Shown here one piece after another: positions 1 through 9,945 of a DNA stretch of 46,436 nt. Under the pieces are notes generated by a model. It ran no database searches and was not told the DNA's origin. It saw only the letters and a list, made by a program, of their open reading frames with translations. The translations under genes and the position numbers were made by a program. This stretch comes from Nemertoderma westbladi. Lineage: Eukaryota; Xenacoelomorpha; Nemertodermatida; Nemertodermatidae. Numbering within the stretch: position 1 is the first letter of the stretch; each line of letters begins with the position of its first letter. Where the stretch lies: the NCBI GenBank assembly GCA_032718475.1, contig JAUCBJ010007079.1, forward strand, positions 1 to 46,436, given 5' to 3'.

Positions 1-11
1 AAATAAAGGAA

Positions 12-165
12 GTAATATCTTTGTAAATTTAATTTTGTATGTAGTAATCATTATGTAGAACGAATGAGAAACAATATTTTGTAAATTTAATTTGTATGTA
101 ATTATCGTTAAACAGTGAGAGAGATAATATTTGGTAAATTTAATTTGTATGCAATTCATTATGCA
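12..165. repeat. Imperfect tandem repeat, about 56-bp unit
   Basis: Three diverged units start near 14, 73 and 125. Each carries an AATATTT-like word followed by GTAAATTTAATTTGTATG or a close variant. The units are AT-rich and non-coding. The array may begin before the window. Confidence 0.6.
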
Positions 166-334
166 ATATCTATAGCAATATTTGTAAATAGTAGAATTAT
201 TATGTTATTTAGATTGGTTGGAAGAAATTTATTTTGTTTTGTATACATCACCTTATACTCTTCTACAATTGGAGGGAAACATTATATGATTTCCCTTGGA
301 GCGGTGTTACGGTATATGGCGCTGTATCCACAGT

Positions 335-409
335 ATTAGTCCGTTATGCAGTATGCAATATTAGTCCGTTATACTGTACGTAATATTAGTCCGTTGTGCA
401 GCATAATAT
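335..409. repeat. Three-copy 25-bp tandem repeat
   Basis: The word ATTAGTCCGTT starts at 335, 360 and 385, an exact 25-bp spacing, with a more variable second half. No coding potential is seen. Confidence 0.8.
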
Positions 410-2317
410 TTTAGATAAGGCATAATAACGCAGTGGTATTTAGGTAGGGAAATCAAAACGCCCATATATTTTGCATCCATTCATTTTGTATAGTATGTAG
501 CCCTACCTACGTAATTTTGTATTAGGTTATATGTAGATAGTTCCAGGGTAAGTTTATTCGGACCCTGGATTCCGTGCTTGCTGATATTAGCTTTAGTAGG
601 GCTAGCATATAGGGACGCTGTCCTGGCCATTCAGCAGCCAGAGACGTGAACCATTACCATATATGGTAATAATTCGAGGAAAGGGAGCAAATAGGGCTAC
701 AATCCGGCCTCCTTATTGGACTAGCTGCTTCCAGGTTGGTCTAGTGCTAGCACGGACTGGAGAGCCAATAAGAAAGCGATTGAGTCACCCTATTGCATCA
801 CCCCATCCGGATCACCTATAAATTGGCGGTGTGCCGGTAGAGCCTCACTCTTATCACATGACACCTAGCCCTAGCACCTGTCTTACTGTTTTCTTGATAC
901 TCGTATTTTCTGCAATTTGCTAATTTGATTAATTTCTTGAAATGATTTGCTAGTGCGATTACTTGCTTGTGTTTCTCAATAATTCCTTCGATTACTGCTA
1001 ATTACAATTGAACTATGATTTCTACCCTTTGATTGATGGTTCTATGTGATTCTTTCTGCGCAATAATCCCAAGGGATTCCTGAGACTGTCGGACTTTGTG
1101 ATTTGCATGCGCCGCTACGGTAGCTATTAGCATCATGGAGGGCTAAGGCGCCAGTGGGCGGTGGGCGCATCGGGGGGTTGAGCGACTAGGAGGGAGCGGA
1201 GGATTCAAAGGCGAGCAACGCTGGCGGGGGGTCACCGTTGCGGTCGGGCAATTTGCATTGTAGCGTGGGGGCAGCTCGCTGGTACAGTAATTAGGGGGCT
1301 GATGATCCAGGTTTTGTCTCTATTTAGTATTAGGGGGGCAGGAATTGGGTTAGTTAGGAAGCCTAGATGTACCCGGGAGAGGTCTGCGTGCTTTACAATT
1401 GCGAATTGCATGTATTGCGAATTATTATATTGTGCTGTGTAATTGCTAATTGCGTGCATTGCGGATTGTACAATTGTGAATCGCGCATTGCGAGATGTGA
1501 TTGCTGACGCTGATTGGTGTGTTACTAAAGTGTGCCTAAGATTACGAAAGCTTAGATAGGCGCTCTTTTCCCTTTGATTGATTTCTATCTCTTAGTTTAC
1601 TGTAAATAATTACTGATTAGGTCAAAGTAATACAGTATTTTAGGCTGTTACATATTTGTGACTGTAATTAATTAGTAAAATTAAGAATTAGTACGCAGCA
1701 TAGCGGAGAGTAGCTAAGGTAATAATTAGAGTACCGTAAACTATTCACGCTGAGCGGTTATTTGAATTAGCGGGCAATAAGCTAGATAGCAGTATTCAGT
1801 ACGCAAAACGCATTAGTAATTTGCTGGCCTAAAGCCAGCCGCAGACAAGTTTAGTCCCACTATAGGTATTAGCCCTAATAAAAACTGTACCACTTTGATT
1901 ATTTTAAATATTCTCGCATTCACACATTCCGTTAGGGAACCCCCAGTATTCGCGATTAGAAAAGACGTAGGCATTGGCGTACTTTAACAGTAAGATTAGG
2001 CGTAAGAATATACTCTGAGTGTAAAACCTCTCACACTCGTTTTAAGTCAGCTTAGGGAGCCGATTCGGGTTTGTTGTTTTGGTTATTCCCGCGTGGCTCA
2101 TATATTCGAACAGTTAGCTCTCTATCGAGTAATTGGTAGAGAAAGGAACAAGAAATTAGCAGGAGCCGTAGAAAATTAGTAAAACATATTAGCGGACGGC
2201 AGGTTAGCGCCATCTAACGGTAAGTAGCGGTTTTGTATTTAGCAGCCCCTCACATTAGCAATAATACGCTCCTGATTGCCCTGTCTAATAAATAGAGCAG
2301 TTTTGTGTCTTTATTGG
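410..2317. other. Non-coding flank downstream of element 1 pol
   Basis: No credible ORF was found. On the minus strand this stretch follows the element 1 pol stop, so it should hold the polypurine tract and 3' LTR. No matching LTR was recognised at 9946-12033, so LTR edges are not assigned. A short hairpin (CCAGGGT with ACCCTGG) lies near 543-566. A cluster of ATTGCGAATT-like words lies at about 1395-1495. Confidence 0.4.
765..850 (+). promoter_or_regulatory. Possible RNA polymerase II core promoter (CCAAT, TATA)
   Basis: CCAAT lies at 765-769 and TATAAAT at 817-823. A pyrimidine-rich start-like stretch (CCTCACTCTT) begins about 30 bp downstream of the TATA word. This spacing fits a pol II promoter on the plus strand, possibly inside an LTR. 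No plus-strand ORF follows and no second LTR copy was found, so it may be chance. Confidence 0.25.
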
Positions 2318-3549
2318 TTAGGCCGGGGTAGTTTGTTTAACACCTTTCTTTGGTTTTTTAATTTCGGCATCCTTAGGAATAGTGTTAGACTTGTTATCGT
2401 ATAGTGGCGGCCAATGTTGTGTTGCTCTTTGTAAGAATTGTGGTCCGTGTTGCCAAAATTCCTTGTTTTCCGGTTTACAGAATTCCTCGGGCATCATTCC
2501 TCGCGACGCAATATCAGCTGGATTTTGTGGTCCAGGACAATGTCGCCAATCTTCCTTTATTGAACGGTCTAGAATTTCTGCACGACGGTTAGCTACAAAT
2601 GTCTTGAATTCAAGTGTGTCGTTGTTTATATAAAATAAAACTAACGTCGCATCAGTCCAATAAAATATCTGTAAACTTGACTGTAGTTCAGTCTGTATAA
2701 GGTTTACAATTGTCGTTGACAGAGTTGCGGCTTGTAGCTCAGCGCGTGGTGTCGTCATATACTTAGTAGGCATTGTTTTAGCCTTAGAAGTAATGAGCGA
2801 AACATCAAACTCATCTGAGTCTACTTGTCTGCGCAAATACGCTGTCACTCCAAAGCCGTTGTCACTGGCGTCGGAAAAACAATGTAATTCTAAGTTGTCA
2901 GGAAATGTCGTCTGTAATGGAAAGTACACCCGGGGTATGGAATAATCCTCTAGCGAAGATAATTGCGCCTCCCAAGTCTTCCATAAGTCCACTTGTTCGG
3001 ATGAGATCGGTTCGTCCCATGTCAGTCCATCTTTCCAAATACTGCGCATATATATTCTTGCTTGCAGTATTATTGGGCTGATGAAACCTAATGGATCGAA
3101 CAGTCTGCTTAGTTTCGACAAGCAAGACCTCTTTGTCAGAGAATCCCCTTGAGCGTCCAGTCTTACTTTCACTCGAAAGTTGTCTGTGTTCGGGTCCCAA
3201 AATAGTCCCAACACCTTTGTCGTCGGCAGTGGTTCGAACTCTAAGTCAATGTCACCACCCCCACGTTCAGTCGTTTCGAATGAATTTACTAATTCGGCAC
3301 TGTTTGAGGCAAACTTGGTGAGGTTAAAACCTCCGCCTGCTAAACAGTCCCGTAATTGATGTGCTACTGTTATAGCACGTTCTACTGTGTCACAACTTTG
3401 TAACCCATCGTCACATGTAAAAAATCTCGTTCTACGATCTGGATTACCTCTGGGTCATATTTATGTTTCTGATCCCTAGCAGTTTGCTTTAGGGCGTACA
3501 TAGTGCAGTTTGGGCTGTCCCTGGCACCGAATACGCGAACTTGCATTTG
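2318..3549 (-). pseudogene. BEL/Pao pol: reverse transcriptase C-terminal half and RNase H
   Basis: Directly after the TAA at 3550 the minus strand encodes the pattern VFGARDSPNCTMYAL, typical of the BEL/Pao reverse transcriptase core. A frameshift near 3400-3440 is needed to read on into the catalytic box. That box appears as T-C-D-D rather than the usual Y-V-D-D; both aspartates are kept. The segment from 3214 to 2318 is open (298 codons). It carries the LFDPLGFISP motif characteristic of BEL pol, an RNase H-like stretch (HCFSDASDNGFGVTAYLR), and the end motif NPADIASRG. The frame then runs into a lysine-rich tail and stops. The integrase zinc-binding and DDE domains that should follow are absent. 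Confidence 0.85.
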
Positions 3550-4933
3550 TTAAGTCGCCGGTGGTTGACTTAAGTCTCCATCCGGGTACCAGAGGAACCT
3601 CAAACTGTCTCTGTCTCGCTCTAACGCTCGCACTTGGTGAAACATCGCTTCGACGTCACAAGTAAATGCTACTTGGCGCTGACGGAAGCGCATAATCACC
3701 CCCATGAGATAATTATTCATGTTTGGTCCATCCATCAACTCACTATTAAGAGACATTCCCTCAAACAGAGCCGCACAGTCATTAACTACACGTACTTTAT
3801 CTGGTTTATCGGGGTGTCTCACGTAGTGATGTGGCAAGTAGTATGTCTGGTCAGTCACAATCTCTGGGTTAGTCATTTTGATAGCATATCCTTTTGTCAA
3901 ATACGTCTCCATCTGAGTATTATACTGCAGATGGGCTTTCTCGTCCTTTAATAAACGTTGTCGTATTGAGTGTAAACGTCTTAAGGCTAGCGGATAGTTA
4001 TTTGTAAGTTTAGGACGTTGGTTACGCCATAGCATCCCTACCTCATAATGTCCGTCTTTCGTCTGGCGGATAGTATCTTCCATGATCTTTAAAGATTGTT
4101 TCTCTTGTTCCGACATACATGGTGCGTAACTACCAGGTTCTGCTGTATCTTGTTCCAACCATCTGATAGTTTTCTCTGTTAATTCTTTGTCTAACGCGGC
4201 TTGTTCCACTTGATGATTTCTTAATGCGTCTTCATCGACGGGCGTTGTTGAGGTTATTGGTTGAGGTAGACTCACAAGCCTTCCGGCGTTATCATCTATC
4301 GTTGATGGATCCTCTGCCTGACTCCACTCCTTCTCAATCTCTACACTAACGTTGTGGATAGGCTGCTCTTTGTGACTTATCGTACTCGCTACACACGTCG
4401 TACTTGTAACGTTGTTGTGTTTTGTCGAACGTAGTATAGTATAGTCCTTGTCGTGTGAAAAGGAATGAGTCGAAGTTGTAGTTAATAAACTACATGTACT
4501 TTGTACATCGTCTTCCCCATCACTTATATCTAGTGTGCGCACAGGCGCTCGAGTATACCAACCTATCGGGGTTCGACAGGCGTATGCATTTCCTGCTACG
4601 ACTACCGATGGTCTGGTTTCCTACACTTGATGTAAGTTGAATTGATCTGTCCCGATCAGCATTGCTACTGATCTATAGTTAACAGGACATTCAGGTACAC
4701 CAAGGTGTCTGAAATACTTACGGTCCTCTAAGGATTGTTCCGGCACTGGACCCAGTAGATTACTAAAGTCTTTAGTGGCTGCAAAGGTTAAATCCTTTGG
4801 GTAACAAAGACCTCTCCTTTTCGCTATGTTGCGATTTCGGAAGAAGAGTGTCTAAGTTCAACTTAACTCATGTCACTGGTATTGCACGTTGTCCATGCAT
4901 ACTACTGACAGTGTATTTGACGTTCTTACCTTG
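3550..4933 (-). pseudogene. BEL/Pao pol: protease end and reverse transcriptase N-terminal half
   Basis: The open part is 4542 to 3550 (330 codons). It contains YYLPHHYVRHPDKPDKVRVV and a following catalytic-aspartate segment (FTCDVEAMFHQV), matching the fingers and palm of BEL/Pao reverse transcriptase. Upstream, the same frame continues past a TAG at 4621-4623 into a protease-region end motif (MLIGTDQFNL) and the linker motif TPIGWYTRAP. Between about 4800 and 4933 the coding trace shows further stops and a frame change. In-frame stops at 4933, 4621 and 3550 mean that no full-length product can be made. Confidence 0.82.
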
Positions 4934-6271
4934 TCAGAGATCCGTCACGACATCAGCTACCTTCTCGTCCACATAGCTGTGAGATGAGGCTGAATCCAGG
5001 ATATCGTAAATCCGTTTGCTCCCCTTTGTGCCAGTAATCTTGACAGGAATTACGCTAAAACCTTTTAGTTGGTCAGGTGTCAGAAGCGCAATCGATGGTT
5101 GTTCGTCTCCATCTGAGTATATGTCGTCGTCCTCAAATTCCTCATCAGAAGACCCAGACTGCTCCGGGAAACAATCCCGAATATGCGTCACGAACGTTGG
5201 TGTCGTTCTCGATTCACGATTCTTGTAGGCCGTATTGCATTTCGCTGCTGCTTCTGGGTGTTCCCTAGTGAAGCATTTGGTCGGCGTATGGCTGTCCGTA
5301 TGGAGCAAACCGTCATGGTTTTGTCCACAAGAAGGACAGGTGTCCGTATTTGGGCAGTCTTTTCGAACGTGTCCGTGTTGAGTACACCGCCAACAAGAAT
5401 CCAATGGCCGTATCTGTAGTCTTCGTTCTTCCGAGTTTAACTCGCGAAATAACCGACAACCTCTTAGCTTGTGACTGGTATGCCGCTTGCCTAACTGCTC
5501 GCAGTATTGGCAACCACTAAAGTCTGCACTCAGTTGCTGTCTGGTCTGTTTGATCCCAATAGGTGCGGATACTTTACTACCGTCCGAAAATTGTCGGGTT
5601 TCTGTCGATGTGGCGTAAGTGGCCGTCTTGGTGGATGTTGTCTGGGGTTTTTGTAGGTTTGAGGATGGTAAGGTGATTCCTTCTGCTACAATGTGTTGGT
5701 CGGTGTAGTTGGATTGGGTCTCCACCACCGCTTCCCTAGATATTAATAGGTACACATCCTCCAGTTTCAAAAATCCACCCCGTTCTTCCCGCTGGTATTC
5801 GATCTTCCTCCACTCCCGACGAAGTCGATGGTGGAGTCTTCCTATCATTTTCAATAAGACCATAGGGGTGTTCCCGTAATCGAGTTGTCCAATAGATCTT
5901 AATGTAGTGATAGTGTTTTTTATTTCGTCAGCTAGCTTTAGTAAGTCGACGGGTTTAGTAATAGCCCCCCCCTTACAGAGTTCCTCTATCACTGACTTGG
6001 CCATGCTTACTGTACCTCCGTAGATTGAAGTTAAGCGATCGTATGCTAACTCGAAGGCATCTGGTACACCAACGAAAGTCTCCGCTAAGCGTTTGGGTTC
6101 TCCCGTCAAGGTTTGAAGCAGATAGTTGAACTTTTCCATTGATGTAAAAGCGCACGCCGCAATTTGAGATTCGATGTAGTCTACGAACGTGTGCCAACGT
6201 GTTTTCTTTGATACGAGGTGTTTCTTGAAGGTATCCGCTTTCGTCCTTTTGGGCTCCTCCCGGAGGCGCAC
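4934..6271 (-). pseudogene. BEL/Pao gag C-terminal region: DUF1759-like, zinc knuckles, protease start
   Basis: The 445-codon open frame begins with a DUF1759-like segment (MEKFNYLLQTLTGEPKRLAE), the structural gag-type domain common in BEL/Pao polyproteins. It continues into a CCHC knuckle (CWRCTQHGHVRKDC) and a second metal-binding motif (CPSCGQNHDGLLH) around residues 283-316. An acidic linker follows, then the start of an aspartic protease with the active-site-like word LDSASSHSYVDE near residue 427. It stops at 4934 just after that site. The N-terminus at 6271 is probably not the original start: the upstream gap to 7415 interrupts what is normally one polyprotein. Confidence 0.85.
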
Positions 6272-7414
6272 CCACGAGGCGGACGTGTTTCCACCACCCC
6301 TGGGGCCAGTCCGACTGATGTTATTATCAGACCGGGCCGGAGGGTGGCCCGATGCTTCCCGGGTTCTGTTTTCGGTCCCCCGATCACACCGGCACAGCTC
6401 GTCGAACGTGTAGCCAGATGGGTGGCTACTGTCAACTTACTGTGGCCTGACTGTACATTGAGCCAACTCAAAGTATAACAAAGAGTCAACCGGCAGGTGG
6501 ACCAGTTGATAGCGATCGAGCACCAAGGTCGCCCTTGGGCCTAACCGACGGTCTTGTCCCAAGCGGGCTTGCGCTACCCAACATTGGAATTTTGACTCGT
6601 TTTCACCTGCCTCGCCGGCAATATTGAGGGGAAGTAAGTTCCACAAACAATATTGACTAGCTCGAAAGCTAGGAACAAGTAACCACTTACCCGTCCTGTA
6701 CACGTGTACTCAACAGATGTTCACGAAATCAAGTACACTACGGTAAGCACAAAATCTGACACATACCATGCACACACAGAGGACATAATCGGGTAAGACA
6801 AAATCGGGGTCAAAATCGAGAAAGACAAAATCGGAGGGGACAAAATTGTATCGACCATCAACCAAAATCGAGAGTACCTTATTTTGCCGTCAGGGCAAAA
6901 TAACTTTGTGTGCACAAAGTATGCTGGGGCGCAGTAAAGTATGGTCCTACTAATACCAGCGGCGTCTGGTCCAACTGGCAAGGGTTCCCATACCCACTCG
7001 CAGTGGCCACACGTACAATCACGTGTACTCACGTACCCACAGCAACAGAAAGCTCAAAACCCGAACAAATCCCAAAGACCAATCAGCTGACATGGAGACA
7101 ATAACATATAGTATCAAAAAAAGCGGAACAGCTGATGGCCAAAGGAACCCATCCAAGCCCCAAGCAAACTGCAACTGATTGCTCACATACAAAACATAGT
7201 TCACGCCACATGAGCCACAAATCACGCCATGCCACCACCCCTACTGTGTACAGGACTGGCAGTACGGCAACAGGCCGACTAGACGGTACCACGGCACCAT
7301 GGCAATTCATGGTTCGTTAGACATGAGGGCCTTAAGTAACACCCTTGCACTGTATCCGCAATTTAACGTGCCCCCAGACCCTCACGAGTCCGCCGCCGCC
7401 TGCTAAGAGCACCC
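6272..7414. other. Non-coding interruption within element 1
   Basis: This stretch lies between two parts of what should be one gag-pol frame. The part at about 6250-6420 is GC-rich. At about 6795-6875 the word CAAAATCG or a close form recurs at least five times. Short ORFs here look like chance. It could be a nested insertion, but no target duplication or terminal repeats were recognised. Confidence 0.4.
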
Positions 7415-8605
7415 CTATAGAGACCTCACCTCTTTAGGTACTATTTGCGGATCCTTCGGGTTTTTATTGTGTTCAAATTCGGTGTTTCTCGAACTATCGG
7501 TTTGAACTTCCTCCAAGCGTTCCTCGATCTGAGCCAACTTGTTAACAACTGGTCGCAGAATGTCGGCGAATTGTTGTGTACTGATCGCGTCCATTGGTTG
7601 TAACGCCTTTTGTGTTGGTGTATTTTGTGGAGGATTGTCTATAAAGGAATTTGTTGAACGCTCGCGTTTGCATTCATCGGCCGCTCCTGTTCTAAACACT
7701 TCGCGTTCCGGGTAATCCGATTCACTCGAAGTACTACTATCACCTGGATACGGTGGCCGACGTGCTCGCATCCGTTGGGTTGTCCGAATTCTAACATTCC
7801 GTTTCGAAACATCGTCTACTGGTTTCCGTCGTTCGGTAGGCTCGCAGGTCTTCCTCGAAGTCGTAGATTGCGATGTAAACTGGTTAAGCGGTCGCGTATC
7901 CACTGGTCTCCGTTGTTCGGTAGGCTCGCAGGTCTTCCTCGAAGTCGTAGATTGCGATGTAAACTGGTTAAGCGGTTGCGTATGCACTGGTCTCCGTTGT
8001 TCGGTAGGCTCGCAGGTCTTCCTCGAAGTCGTAGATTGCGATATAAACTGGATTTGTGGTCGCGTATCCACTGGTCTCCGTTGTTCGGTAGGCTCGCAGG
8101 TCTTCCTCGAAGTCGTAGATTGCGATGTAAACTGGATTTGTGGTCGTATGGTGTTTGAGTCTAACGGCCTTGAAGGCCTGAATACGATTGGGTTTGCGTA
8201 GTGCGTCACAGGTTTCGGTGTCGAAGGTTGACTCACCTGTTTAGTCGTCATTAATGTAGGTCCGACTAATAAACTACTACGATCCGTTATTGGCGGAATA
8301 CTTACCTTGACTCTCGGAATAGGCGATGACGTTGCTCTCGGCGGTACAAACTTGTCCGGAATAACATACCTGTGTTCCGTTGCATCGTGTATAGGAGATA
8401 TACTGCTACTACCAGCAATCGAAACAGGTCTTTTACTCGTAATTGGTGCGAACATCGGAGTTACTTGAGGAAATCGTTGACATAAGTCTTTAACCAATTC
8501 CCGTTCTCGCTCAGGTGCTCCTACGCTTCCTTCCTTCATTCGTTCCTGAATTTGACGATGTCTTACCTCTATCCGGTCTAGATCGTTTCCGACTCGAGAT
8601 CTCAT
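7415..8605 (-). pseudogene. Gag part 2 of element 1, with internal tandem repeats
   Basis: A 396-codon open frame in the same reading frame as the upstream gag part, separated from it by one TGA and one further codon (TGA TCG ATG). The ATG at 8605 is therefore probably internal to an original longer gag. The product is rich in Ser, Thr, Pro and Arg and looks disordered. The centre holds four copies of a 28-residue repeat (core TSQSTTSRKTCEPTEQRRPV). The C-terminus is polar and has a short heptad-like stretch (LAQIEERLEEVQ). I recognise no family beyond gag-like position and composition. Confidence 0.6.
7810..8150. repeat. 84-bp tandem repeat, four copies, inside gag part 2
   Basis: Four nearly identical 84-bp units encode the 28-residue repeat. 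The unit length is a multiple of three, so copy-number change keeps the frame. The word GGCTCGCAGGTCTTCCTCG marks each unit on the plus strand. Confidence 0.9.
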
Positions 8606-8608
8606 CGA

Positions 8609-9945
8609 TCAATCGCGGGCTTGTAGATCCAGATCTTCCTTAGCGTTAGCTAATTCCCTCGCCTTCTTTTCGAGTTCGAAATGAAGTTTAACTTCCTTCT
8701 CGCGTTGTTCCGTCTGTTGTTGTTGCGCCTCGAACTCCGCTAGTCGTATAGCTGATTGAGCCTTTATTTGCCGTTTTTTCATCTCAGCTCTTGCTTCCGA
8801 AACTCGCTTGTGTTCTTCCAATTCTGCTGCTCGTCGCTCCAAATCAGCTGCTGCCGCTCGTCGCTCCAAATCAGCTGCTGCCGCTTGTCGTTCCAACTCA
8901 GCTGCTGCCGCTTGTTGCGCTAACTCAGCTGCCGCTGTTCGCTGTGCTATTTCTAGCTCTAACCTTTCCATCTCAGCTGCTTCCAGTTCGGCTTGTTCTT
9001 GCAGATGAGAGATTCTCGCAACATTCGCAATGCGTAGTTTCTCTTCCTCTACCGCCGCTTGTACCGTCAGCAGTTGAGTTTGTTCCTCAATTTCTCGTTG
9101 TTGTCTATAGTACTGTTGTTGCTGTCGAGAAATTTCTGACGTCACTATACTTACCTCGCCAATTTCGCTGCGAATACTCACTAATGATTGGTCCAGTATT
9201 CCCGGTGCCGGTTCGATTTGTACGGGTGAAGTTTCCCTCGTATATTCCGGCACGGTTTCCAAATCGCCGACGTCTTCGCCGCACATACGTAAGTGATCTG
9301 TCAGATATTTCAATTGTCCATCCAGTCGGTACAGTTCCTGTTCTTCCTCGGGCTGTAATAACTCGTCAGAAACCGACTCACCTAATAACTGGTCCGCTTG
9401 TTCCTGTTGTATCTGTCTAATGGTCGTCTTAAACTGAATCAGTTTCTCCCTAGCGATCATTAATTTCTCGAGGATTCTAAACTGTGTGTCCATATCCTGT
9501 CTCTGTCTAGCTAGATCTTGTAGACCAATTAGATTATCTACAGACTTATGTACTTTACTCTGTACTCTAACCTGTAGGGTGTAGAACTCGAACCGAGACA
9601 TCGGAGCGGTCAACTCGTCTAATATGCGTTGGCCTTCTCCAATACTCCTGGTAATATGCGCCATGTATCCTCCGACGCTTCTAACCACGCTCTCCTGGCT
9701 TCCTACTGAACTTACCATGTCCGTTTCTCTATGTCTAGGTTGCGGGACCGTTAGAAAATCCTCGGTCCTGCCGTCGCCTCGTACTACGGCATCCGGTACT
9801 CCCGTTGGATGTACTGGTGACGCGCACGGTGTAGGTTCGGTAGGCTCACGAGTCTTCCCCTGTGGTTCTTCCGCTTCTGACTTATCCGCGTCACATGAGT
9901 CATAGTCGGTTGTGTATTCTTCGTATAGTCTTGTTTGTCACTCAT
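8609..9945 (-). pseudogene. Gag part 1 of element 1, coiled-coil protein
   Basis: The clean open frame is 9718 to 8609 (369 codons). The same frame stays open upstream to about 9935, and an ATG at 9945 in another frame begins M-S-D-K-Q, resembling the M-S-D-A-K-Q start in element 2. The real gag start is thus probably 9945, with one frameshift near 9920-9935. The product is helical throughout. From about residue 190 it is a long charged coiled coil, with a 9-residue repeat of the type ADLERRAAA near residues 260-300. It stops at a TGA at 8609 that separates it from gag part 2 in the same frame. The ATG at 9718 is followed by GTAAGT, which also resembles a splice donor. Confidence 0.6.
8815..8945. 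repeat. 27-bp tandem repeat coding for Ala/Glu/Arg coiled coil
   Basis: About four to five units of 27 bp encode variants of ELERQAAAA. On the plus strand the words GCTGCTGCCGCT and CGCTCCAAATCAGCTG recur. The frame is kept. Confidence 0.8.

Larger units (their letters stand above)
2318..9945 (-). mobile_element. Element 1: decayed BEL/Pao-like LTR retrotransposon, internal region
   Basis: Read on the minus strand the order is coiled-coil gag (9945 to 8609), repeat-bearing gag part (8605 to 7415), a gag/DUF1759-like and zinc-knuckle region with a protease start (6271 to 4934), protease end plus reverse transcriptase N-terminus (4933 to 3550), and reverse transcriptase C-terminus plus RNase H (3549 to 2318). 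This is BEL/Pao order. The frame is broken by stops and frameshifts and no integrase follows RNase H, so the copy is dead. LTRs were not identified. It is not close in sequence to elements 2 and 3. Confidence 0.85.

Noticed and set aside
7775-8158. 127-codon plus-strand ORF with repeats
   Set aside because: Antisense shadow of the 84-bp repeats in gag part 2.
8791-9420. 209-codon plus-strand ORF, Leu/Pro-rich
   Set aside because: Antisense of the gag coiled coil; its composition is explained by the reverse of Glu/Ala/Arg codons.
9700-9720. Splice donor at the ATG of 9718 (GGTAAGT)
   Set aside because: One motif match only, with no matching acceptor or transcript evidence; mentioned in the gag entry only.
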